Below, piece by piece: positions 11,290 through 22,075 of a stretch of 64,000 nt of DNA. The notes beneath the pieces were generated by a model. The model had not been told where the DNA came from, ran no database searches, and saw nothing but the letters and a program-made list of their open reading frames with translations. How positions within the stretch are numbered: the stretch's first letter is position 1; the number at the start of each line of letters is the position of its first letter. A program made the position numbers and the translations under genes. This DNA comes from Circinella minor (lineage: Eukaryota > Mucoromycota > Mucoromycetes > Mucorales > Lichtheimiaceae), in assembly GCA_016758965.1 (NCBI GenBank), contig JAEPRB010000030.1, forward strand, positions 186,001 through 250,000. The letters are read 5' to 3'.

Positions 11290-12560
11290 CGCGTAGACCA
11301 ACCAGCGGGATTGAAACTTGCATAACTACTTGCATACCAAAACTCAATTCAGTATAGTTTGGACAAGTATTACATAGGTTTTATTAGTCTGAAGATATCC
11401 ATATGATATTTTTTGATGGACAATGATGAGATGTTATAAATATGATGTCAATAATAACTATTTTTATTTTTGCCCGTATCTCTTCGCCAACAGACCTAGA
11501 GCTTTTCGTCTACGATTTGAATGGCTTGCTGTATTAGTTTTTTTTCGATTGATAGTTCTATATATCTTCCAAATATTGTTATTTTTATTTCTCTCTGTTG
11601 TGATCGATGCCGGTGCTATTATACTGGTTCAAAACGATTTTCTGTTTTAACTCATTTATTATCGCAGCCAACTATGGAGACAAACTTTTCTTTACGTATT
11701 CTTATTTATCTCTCTTGTTTTATTAGATTGAACATACCATTTTCCTTGTTATTAAATGATTCGATTTCCTTCATGCTCATTTTTCGTTGGTATCCTCAGA
11801 TTAGTCAAAATGTGTGTCTTAAACTCTATATAAAATAGCATTTTACTGCCTTGACAATGTAGGTTTTGCTGAAGTATTCTGTGTGTTCATTAATTGTTAA
11901 AAACAGCATTCAATTCCCATTTCATCAAATTATTTTCTAACAGCTCATTACTAGGTTTAATTACAGTTTTTGGCCAAATAAATACTAGCGGAGGTGTTAA
12001 TTGGGGGGTTTAACATATCAAACACCATACTCTTTCTGGATATGGGTGGGGTTATCATCGAGTGGTTATTACAGAGCAACGAGAGCTAGACCTATGGTGT
12101 TTATGTCTTTGGACATACATTTGATGAGGAGTGTTTGCAATAACACTATTATGGTGTCGGATTAAGTGCAAGTTTTGGTTTCTTTTACTTATTGCATATA
12201 TTTAGCGCATAGATGACTAGAAAAATGGTTGGAATGCTAGAATTTATATTATCAGGAGATTCTTTCGGTTTTCTCCATTATCTTGATAAGCATATTTTTT
12301 TATTCTTTGTTTGTAATTTATTTCTGTAGCACCCCCCCATTTCATATAGCTTTAGAAAGGTACAATTTTTTTCATCGTCTATTTGGTAATACTATAATTG
12401 TAATTGGTGGTAGCGCTATCCATAATAATAATAATAATAAATAAATAATAATGTATACGTTATGTATAATAAGAATAAGTGAAGAAAAAAAACGTTTTAT
12501 TTAGACTGTGTGAATTATCTCTTATATATATACAGACGATTGAATCTTGGCTCAATGTTG
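11290..12560. other. Non-coding or decayed sequence, unrecognised
   Basis: About 1.3 kb. Several open stretches on the plus strand (around 11423-11838) would encode hydrophobic, membrane-like segments broken by stops. I cannot align them to a family. They may be the remains of another membrane protein gene or part of the same duplicated block as the adjacent transporter pseudogene. An (ATA/AAT)n tract lies at about 12420-12450. Confidence 0.35.
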
Positions 12561-12569
12561 TTTGGCTGT

Positions 12570-13525
12570 AATCTTTTTCTTTGCTTGGCCCTGTGCAGCA
12601 TTTGTATTCTCTGGTAAGCAAAAAAGAAAAAAAAAGCATACGTATGAAAATAACAAAATAAATGTCATTTCTAATATTTTCTTCTTTTTCAATACGTATA
12701 CTTATTATTGTATGTCAGCTGATAAATGAGGTGGTCGATGGCCTTTAAATGATTGATACAGTCAGCCCCCGGTTTTTGCACACCTGAGATTTCCTGATTT
12801 TTTTGTTGCAGAACGGAAGACTTGCAACAAGCGAGACTTTATATATATTTAAATACGGCATCTCATTAATTATTCTTTGCTGGTATTGTGGGTATTTCCA
12901 TATTTGGATAATGATTCATAAAAATACTATGTACAACTATTAAATTATAGTACAGTTTACTCCCGATTAATGCAACTCGTCCAAAAACCTTGATGCAAGT
13001 TGTAAGTTACGATTCCATGAAGTGTTTTTAACATTTTCAAAAACAAATGTTGCAGAACCGAATAATTTGCAAAAGCGGGAGGTGCAAAAGCGGGGGTTGA
13101 CTGTATTATCTTATTTTCGGTTAACACTATGGAAAAATACTTTTGCTCCTACGATAATCTTCATACTTTTATTGGTCTTAGTGCTATTTTGGCTTTGAAA
13201 TCTCTTTTAGTAGAAGTAAGAGGTTTATCTCAGGCAGTTATCAAGAAGGTAAAAAAGAAAAAAATTATGGAGAGACGAGTGTGTTCTTTGTTTTAATACT
13301 AATGTATAATGTATTTACTGACATTTTATTGGATTTATAAAAAAAACAGGTTATGCGGCTGGTTATTTGTTAGGTTCGACATGGCGTATCATGTTCATGT
13401 TTTGACCTGGTTCAATAGTTGCATCATTAGCTGTTGCTATTCGATTTGTTGTAATTAAATCTTAAACATTTGAAAAGAAACAAGAAACTCGTAAATTTAT
13501 GTTTCATTCTATTGTTTAAGGATGG
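12570..13525 (+). pseudogene. Decayed, inverted copy of the JEN1-type transporter gene, interrupted by a MITE
   Basis: Nucleotide blocks match the intact gene at 1-1561. GATAAATGAGGTGGTCGATGG (12721 on) equals the DKWGRRW codons with Trp turned into stop TGA. TTATTGGTCTTAGTGCT continues as FIGLRA. The LALESLPVEARG block survives as LALKSLLVEVRGLS near 13190-13235. After a retained intron position (donor GTAAAA, acceptor ACAG), GYAAGYLL, STWRIMF, LAVAIRFVV and TFEK blocks follow to about 13525, with several stops and deletions. The upstream splice donor context TGGTAAGCAAAAAA is also preserved. Because introns are retained, this is a DNA-level duplicate rather than a retrocopy. The reading frame is split by the MITE at 12759-13103 between codons for ID and the following VLFSV. 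Confidence 0.85.
12759..13103. mobile_element. Pogo/Tigger-like MITE, copy 2 (inside transporter pseudogene)
   Basis: A 345-bp element, same family and orientation as 10008-10360. It begins CAGTCAGCCCCCGGTTTTTG and ends CGGGGGTTGACTG, with TA on both sides (12757-12758 and 13104-13105). The pseudogene sequence resumes precisely across the insertion (GATTGA-TA / TTATCTTATTTTCGG versus GATTGATATTGTTTTGTTTTC in the intact gene), which gives an independent check on the element's ends. Confidence 0.88.
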
Positions 13526-13937
13526 TAAAAAATAACTATAATAACTAATATTTATTTTACTATATAAAGAAACATAAAGAATTTATATATACATCATAAA
13601 AAGATCTGTTTATATAAATAAAACTATGTAGAGTGTATTCATTTTGAGAACATTGGGAAGCTCAAATTACATAGATTCAGCCAATCATTAGAAAATCATG
13701 TATGCGAGATCAAAATATATTTTTATGTGTGAGCAAAATGATCTTGTAATTAGAGCTTAAAGGTGGCGGAGTGTTTTTGGCTGATATGCTATAACGCAAA
13801 AAAGTTATAGGTATACACAAAAAAGCCTTTTGAAGAACCTATCTCAGCAAAACCTCAGCCAGCTTTAAGTTTCCACCTTCCGGTTCCGAATTCTTAACTC
13901 TTTGAATCCGAAGCACGCAAAAAAGAAAAAAGGTGTA
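13526..13937. other. Promoter region of HEATR5 gene
   Basis: About 410 bp of AT-rich spacer between the pseudogene and the HEATR5 start. It is presumed to hold the HEATR5 promoter and 5' UTR. No specific element is recognised. Confidence 0.4.
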
Positions 13938-16900
13938 ATGGCATCCTCTACACCATCCATTCCAGAAGTTTTTACACTCGATGAACAAAAATTACAAGGT
14001 GCCGAAAGTTCAGATAAACAAGAACTTTATTTATTACAATGGCTAGCACAAGTTGAACGCGAGTGTAAAACAATTGATTCCGTAAAGTGTTATATTCTTT
14101 TTTTTTATACACACCATTTTGTATATACCCTGTGGGTAAAAACATTCTCTTTTTTTTTGTTCTTCTCTATTTTTTTAACTCAATGCATAAAAAAAATTGT
14201 TATTCTCAATAGGATATCTTGAAACGAGCACAACCGCAATTAGAAAAGACTTTATTACGACTCATATCACTTGGAACAGCAAAACCTCGAAGACCTATTC
14301 GATTCCTTATTGGACGTTGTTTTGTATTATGTTATACACGTGGAGAGACGCGTATGTTATTTGATACAGTTACTGCGTTACATAGCTTGATTAATGCTAA
14401 TAAAAATATTGACAAGGAGGCTAAAATGTAATTATCAGGGAAAAAAAGGGGGTGGTGGAAGGAAGCAAGGGACTTATGCTAATATGATTAAATTTTTAGA
14501 GCGGCGGTATCAACGACCGGAGCTATCATGGGAGCGACGGGAAGCAAGGTAAAAAAAAAACCACATATATCGAGTTTAAAGTAGAAAGATATTAAACTAA
14601 CTCATATTTTTACTTTTTTTTTTGTTGATGTGTGATTCACTAGGTGTTATCTTTATTTGCTGAAACAGCTGCACATTTAACCAAAGTAATCAAAACCAAT
14701 AATGTATGTACACTTTATTAGTCTATTTAATATTACTTTGTTTGATTTGAACAAAAAAAAAAAGGCAATGGTTCTCACATAACGTATATATATATATATG
14801 AAATTTAGAATCCATTATTACTTCGGTTGGAAGCAGTTAATGCATTTACATTATTATTAAAGGGAGCAGGAAAAGCAGCAACAGAACCCATATTAAAAGA
14901 ATTAACAAAACATTTAAAATATGGATTAGTGGATAAAGCACTTGTCATGCGAGTTGCATGTGCACAGGTAAAAATACAAAACAGCAGTAGTTTTTATTTT
15001 TATTACTCTTATTATACTATAAATGATACTAAAATAAGGAATGGGGGTTTTTTTAGTGTATGCAAGCTGTCATCCAACATGCAAAGCAAACATTCACACA
15101 ACACGACGTGGAAAATTTTCTTCAGATATATCTTAAAGCATTCGAAGGTTCTACCTTTCCTGTTCGTCGAGCCGTCTCATCACTTTGTGCTACTCTTCTT
15201 GCATTTACACAAACGACTGCCACTACCGACCCAAATAAACCCAATATTAAACATGCAACAACAGGTGAAGAAAATGCACGCAGTAACAACGATATTCAAA
15301 TCATCAATAATAATACGCTCATGTCAGTTGATGAAATGCTGAACTTATTATCTAATAATTATAATCGACCCAATGTATCCCGTGAATTCAAGATTGGTAT
15401 TATTGAAACTTATGCAACGTTATTTGTTCTTTTGGGAACTGAATTTGTCGAGTCCAATTATCCCGTGATCGCACGTCATGTTTTAAAAGAATTGTTGGAT
15501 GGAACGAAGCAAAGTCTTGCAGCATCAGATGGATCGTTTGCTAGAGCACAAGTCTTCTTTTTGTTACATAGCACGATTGGAAAACGATTATTGAGTGAAC
15601 AAGGACAAGCCATGGCAATTCGTCACTTAATTTCGGAATGGGTTAAAAGTTGGCCACCATTAAAACGGAATCAATTACCTCCAAATAAACATGCATTGAT
15701 TTGTGCAACCAATTTAATATCAGCACTTGTTTGCGAATTAGGTGGTGGCGCAAATGTTGTCAAGGTAACAAAAAATTCATTTTTGAAACCCCCTATTACA
15801 TCTTGATATAAAAAATATTCATCCTTTTCCCTTCTATTTTCTCTCTCCATTACTAATAATTTTTTTTAATTATTCTGATCTATAATTAGGATATTGTTGT
15901 TGATCCACTTTTCGTATTATTGACACATCCAAGTTTTTCAGTTCAAGCAGCTGCCGCATGGTGTATTCGATGTGTATGTTATTCTGTTCCATCCAATCTT
16001 CCATACCTATTACCACGCGCATTAAACACACTGGAAAAAGACTTGACCAACATTTCCAATCCAAGCACTACACCTGATCTCTTACGTCGTGTCATTGCTT
16101 ACGCTTATACTGTCGGTTCTATTATGAGTGTATTTCCTGCGCGCCCAATCTATACTTCATTCGAACTTAGCGCAAGAGCCATGTCATTAGCCACTCATCT
16201 CTTGAAAAATCCCAGCAAATCCAGTGCTATTGCTGGTATCCAAATCCAAGTCGCTTGGATCCTTGTTGGTTCCTTGATGTCTCTCGGTCCCAATCTAGTG
16301 AAACTCCACTTACCTCAACTTTTGCTCTTATGGAAAAGTGCATTACCGAAACCAACAGGAAAAGAAGCCAATGCTATTCGAGCCGAAGTCGAATGGTCTT
16401 ATCTTTTCCATATTCGAGAATGTGCCATCAGTTCCATTTACAGTTTTTTGGTTCACAATAGTACAACTTTGGTTACATTGGATGTAGCTAAACGGATTGC
16501 TGCATTACTCAACAATACTTTAGCATTCCTTGCTACAGCACCTAATTCATTTTCTCCAGCAACCATATCACCTTGCGTTCCGCATCAAACAAGATTGGTC
16601 GATCAATATTATATGCTGCGTCGCCGTATTTTCCAATGTTTTGTTACTATTCGTCCTTTATTATCAACCTATGAATCATCATTGACCAGTTTATTACGTA
16701 ATTCATTAAATGTATTTATTGAATTGGATAAAGTACAACCCTCATCAGGTGCGCATGCTCAAGTTACCGCATCCGTACCAGGTCAATTCATTAGTGTATG
16801 GAGTTCAGCCGATGGTCATGGATATGGCGTAACAAGTAAAATGCAAGGTTATAGAACAGATGTGGCTAAAGAGTATGATGATGATGATAATGACAATGAC

Positions 16901-19900
16901 GATAATGGTTCTGGCAGTAGTCATGGTAAAGAATGGGTCACCAAAGACCGTTTCCAACGTATTGAAGAATTATTGGAAAGACCTATTATTGGATCTGTCG
17001 AACTCGATCCAATCTATATCTATACCACATTTGCATCTACCACTGCAGACGAAGGCAATGAAACACTAGTTTTACCACGTCCAGTAGCACCTTCCACAGG
17101 TTATATCGACACAAGTATTGAATTATTCGCTACTCTATTTCCAAGTCAACCTCCACCAGTACAAGAATCCACATTTGAACACATTGCTAGCGTGGTAAAG
17201 GATGCTCGATTGGAAAAAAACTCACCTAAACGAGCAGCAGTTTTAGTTAATGTAACCGTAGCATTATTAGGTGCATTTAAAAATATGATGTCTTCTGCGA
17301 ACAAGAAAAAAACAGCTCATGGTATTCCCAGTGGTCGTGCGACACAATTAGTTCAAGAAATATTGATGGAAGCCATTGTTCACCCTGATCCTTATTTACG
17401 TAATGCTGCAAGTGAAACAATCGGTCGATTGACAGCTATTGTGGGTGGCTCTTTTGTTGCTGCACAAATGCAACAATTGGTGGATTTGGTCGTAAGTAAC
17501 CGTGATCCAGATGTCCGTGCTGGTTGTGCTCTTGCTATTGGTTATATTTATACCCATGTTGGTGGTATGGCTGCTGCTCCACACTTGAAAACATTATTTG
17601 GTATTCTTGTCTCCTTGAGCAGTGATCCACATCCTGTGGTCCATGCTTGGGCTCTTGAAGCAATTGCTATGACTGTTCGTGCTGCTGGATTAATGTTCTC
17701 AACTTATGTCAATAGTACTTTGGGTATGGTTGCCAAACTTTATTTAAGCGAGACACATGAACCAGGAAGTGGATCCATTGCTGTTTCCAATGCAGGTATG
17801 AGTGTTGGGTTTTCAGCCTATCAAGAATTTGGTCGTATCATTTATGAACTCATTGGTACTTTGGGTCCTGAACTTCAAGCCTCTTCCAAAATCCGTGAGC
17901 TTTGTCTTAATATGGTAGAAGAACTTAAATTAGAACCGGATGAACGTGTCAATGTGGAAGCTATTCGATGTATTCAACATTTCTTGATGTTTGCACCACA
18001 TCATCTTAATACCCAGGAACTGGTTCCTTATTTACAAGGGCAAATTGTGAGCTTACATTTACCTTTGAAAAAAGCAGCTGTCACTTGCTTATATCAACTG
18101 GTCCAACGAGATGCAGAATTGGTATTCAAGGCTGCTCAACCAGGATTGGATACTGAATTATTTAAAATGTTGGATACGGACCCAGGATTGTCGGATGTTA
18201 AGAATGTGATTAAAAGTTGGCTCAAGGAAACAGCATTACATGAACCGTCGGTATGGGTGAATATTACAAAGCGAATCTTGTCAGGTACCAATAAACCTGA
18301 TGGTACAACAAAAAATACAACAACCATGGCGGATTTAAATATATCTTCAAGTGGAGGAAGTCGTGGAGGAAGTTTCGATGGTCCTAATGATAGTAGTAAG
18401 AGTGGCGGTCAAGATGGATTTGGCGATGATGACGACGAAGATTTAGATGATGATGGTGCTGGATTTGGTGATGATGACCAACAAGTAGATATTACTACTT
18501 CTGTAGCAGATGCTTCTGGAATGACATCCCGTTTAACAGTCAATGTAGAGATTCCACCTCGTTGGCGAACTCAATTGTTTGCTCTTCAATGTCTTCAACG
18601 AACTATTGAGATCATAGCATCGAGTGGAACAAGAGAACATTTTGATTTAATTTATGCAAGAGCACGTCGTCAACAAGCTGGATTCGGTGATTATTTGGTT
18701 TTCCGTGTACCAGATTTGATTAAACTTTCATTCACGGCTGCAACTGCTCATGTCGATGAATTGCGTTTGGCTGGTATTTCACTTTTAAGAATGGTTATTG
18801 AGGTAATTTTTAATTCTTTTATTTAAATAATAGAATGATGATTATAATGAAAAATGTAACTGAAAAAAAAACAATGTTTGTCTGTTTTATAGAAATTCGC
18901 CACAACAGCTGATCCTGATTTAGAAGGCACATTATTATTGGAACAATATGCAGCTCAAATAGGTGCCGCATTAACACCTGCATTTGGCGCTGATTCATCA
19001 TCTGAAATTGTCAGTGCTGCTGTTCGTGTCTGTGCTATTTATGTCGGTAGTGGTATTGTCAAAGATTTATATCAATTGAGCCGTGTATTAAAGTTATTGG
19101 TATCATCGTTGGATAAGGTCAAGAGTGAAAGTGAATTGACAGGTGTAGGTGAAGTCAAGGATTTAAGTCCACATGCCTCAGTCATGGTCAAATTATCTGT
19201 TTTGAACGCTTGGGCGGAACTTCAAGTAGCAAGTCAAAGACAAGATTATTTACGTCAAATTCTTCAGCCGTAAGTAAAAACAAATAGTTGTTGAATTTAT
19301 AAGGTAGCTAAAAAAGACTAAAAAAAAAACTGTAGTAATTTATCGGCATTGAGTCCTTTATGGTTACGGTCACTTCAAGATTATGCGCGTATTCGACTGG
19401 AATCAGATATTGTCGCATTAACAAGCAGTGCAGTAGGTATTCAAACATCATCCAGTGGAGGTATTGAATCCATGTACTCCGCTGCTACTAAGCAAGTTGT
19501 ACTGCCTGTAAGTTACTATTGATATTATTATTTTTATATTATCATTCATTTCATTTTCCTTTGTTTCTCCTTTAAAAAAGTGATTACTAAAATATAATAA
19601 ATTTATTATTTTTAGTATTATCGTAAATCATGGCTCAAAATCATGGAAGCCGTCGCAAGTCTTATTGAAAGCGGTGCTACTTCTATGCTTGACGCATTGT
19701 CCAACAATCCAGATGCTGTACAAACTGAATCTGACAAACCATCTAATTTATTTTATATCTTATTTGGTCTCTGCATTGAGAGTTTATCACGTATATCTAG
19801 TTCAAGTAGTGGAAGATCTGATATATCCACCATGGTCATTTGTTTAAAAGCACTCAAAACATTCATTCAACCTTCTTTGGCAGGGGAACAATTTTTACCA

Positions 19901-21700
19901 AAGGCCATCTTTTTGGAATTGATGAATGTGTTTGATCGATTGATTCAAACGGAGGGTTATCGGGTTCAGTTGATTATTATTGAAATTATACAACGACTGA
20001 CCAAGAATTATGGTGCAAGTTATTTATGTAACGATCTTACAGAAAATCAAGATGGAATTAATGATGATTTGAAGGGAACTATTTTGGAAGATATGGATCG
20101 TGCTTTGGAACCTAGTGCTTTCCCATCAACGGCGAAATTATACTACGTATTGAGATTGTTGATTAATGTCTTTTTACAAAAGTTACCAAATTTATCTACT
20201 ACCAAACGTTCTTCAACTAGTAAGTTAAATTCTTTATATTGGATTGATTTACATTAATTCGGTAAGAAGTGCATAAGGGAACTGACCATTCTGTTTTTTT
20301 TTCTTCTTCTTTTCATAGGATTGACAGGGACAAACCAAGAACAAGTTGCTATTCTATTGGGCCCATGTCTGGATGAATTAGGCATGCTTGTGAACATTGC
20401 TCCAGCAAGTTATAAAATTGATTTATTAGCAATTTGTTTCTATATTTTCTCAGGTATTAAAAAAAGAGGGACCTATTGCTGACATGGATAGTAATGAAGA
20501 TATTTATCTTTATCTTTTCTTTTTATATAAATATAGAAATCTTGATGGATAGTAAGCTCGATACATTATTAGCACCACGTGTACTCGTTTCACTTAAATC
20601 AATGTTACCACAACTAGAAACAGCACTTGAATCTACAGAAAAACGAACATTGGCACGTGTCAATTGTGCTATGCTTCATTCATTATTAGATAATCTTTTC
20701 AAAGAGTAAGTAAATTTTTTTATATACTTTCTTAATTTTTTTTTGCAAAATATCTTTTTTTTTTAATCAATACGTGATAATAATAACAAAATGGCTCATG
20801 TTAAAATTTAGGGAGTTAAAAGAAATCAATGAAAATATGTTGAAAAACAAATTATTGGCATCTGTTTTGATTATCACAGGATGTCCTGAAGCAAGTATTT
20901 ATGATGCAGATGGTCGAAATATTTTTGTCAATACAATGAAACAAGCATTACAAAATGACACTAAGGAGGTATAATACTTATAAGAATAATGTTTAAGAGG
21001 GATAAAGAAATAACTCACATACAATTGTATCTTTACAACTTTTAGATCGCATTGACGGCCCATCAATGTATGCGAATGTTAATCACTTTGCCCGAAAAAA
21101 GATCAGATTCGCCAGCTTCTGTATCACTTGGCAAATCGTTACTAAGTGTATTAATACCAGCTATTGTACAACATTTATTATCATTCCAAAAATTATCCAA
21201 CACTATTACAGATGATCAATTAGTATTATTAAGTGAAGATGTCAAAACTTTAATAACATTACCAACCGCAGTCCATAATGATACGGAAAGTAAGTACTCA
21301 GGATAACAATAATAAGTCCATTAAAACATTATACAGTTGACTCATTAATCACAAATATATAGAATCATCCTTGTTAAGCATTGTATTGCCTACGTTAACA
21401 GCGTTATTGGATCCAGTATCATCTACACAAGAAGCAACAATAATTCATCGTACAGTTATTACTCAAATATTGACGTTGGCTACTAGTATACCACAGGCAT
21501 TCAAAGATACGGTTTCTCAATTACCCGATCATGTACGTACACAACTGGAAACATCTGTACGACAAAGTGTATTATCAAGTCAAGAACAGCAACAGAAACA
21601 ACAACAAAAGATTCAAAGACAACAAGAAGAACTACAACGTAATGAAAATACAAACAAACCAACAATTCAATTAAAGATGGATTTTAGTAACTTTTCTTAA
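13938..21700 (+). CDS. LAA1: HEATR5 / Laa1 family HEAT-repeat protein (AP-1 accessory)
   Basis: Fifteen exons: 13938-14081, 14213-14427, 14500-14548, 14644-14703, 14809-14967, 15057-15764, 15890-18802, 18893-19269, 19336-19507, 19616-20219, 20319-20453, 20537-20705, 20812-20968, 21046-21289, 21363-21700. They sum to 6444 nt, 2147 aa, close to human HEATR5B (2071) and yeast Laa1 (about 2014). The N-terminus has the family pattern (LYLLQWLAQVERE, LLRLISLG, KIAAVSTTGAIMG comparable with KLAAVACVGAFY). The large exon has HEAT-type helix pairs such as HPDPYLRNAASETIGRL and NRDPDVRAGCALAIGYI. Laa1/HEATR5B assists AP-1 clathrin adaptor function at the trans-Golgi and endosomes. Two acidic loops stand out: residues about 760-775 (DDDDNDNDDNG) and about 1285-1310 (two GFGDDD units). 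The C-terminus ends in a Q-rich coiled coil. An alternative upstream ATG at 13902 would add 12 residues. Confidence 0.93.
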
Positions 21701-22075
21701 TAATACTAATAATAATTATACATTTATACACATTATACTTACCTCTACCACCCTGCACATCAACCCTTATTATTTATAATATTTATATCTTCTTTTAAAA
21801 AAATAAACTCTTCCACATATAATATATTTGTTTTTATACACGAATTAAATGTATATACTTATTATAATATTGTAATTTATTAACTGAGCTGATATTCTTA
21901 TAGCCTACATCGACGCGTCTTGATAATTCAAGTATAATAATTATCCGCGTTTTGAATTTCGGGTTACCTTTTGGACGCGTCTTTTTTTTTCTACCCTTTC
22001 CCTTTTCTATTTTTTTTTCTTTCGCAACATTATACATATACACGATATACATTAGAAATTATTAATTATTTAATA
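21701..22075. other. Spacer between HEATR5 and CAF-1 p60 genes
   Basis: About 375 bp. It carries the 3' UTR of HEATR5 and the promoter of the next gene. A pair of ACGCGTC sequences about 65 bp apart (about 21911 and 21973) resembles MluI-type cell-cycle boxes (ACGCGT), which would suit an S-phase histone chaperone gene; function is inferred only. Confidence 0.4.
21910..21980. promoter_or_regulatory. Paired ACGCGT (MCB-like) boxes upstream of CAF-1 p60
   Basis: Two exact ACGCGT hexamers occur in GACGCGTCTT context, about 100 and 165 bp upstream of the CHAF1B-like start codon. In yeasts ACGCGT is the MBF site that drives G1/S genes. CAF-1 is needed in S phase, so the placement makes sense, but AT-rich context and lack of expression data keep this tentative. 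Confidence 0.4.
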
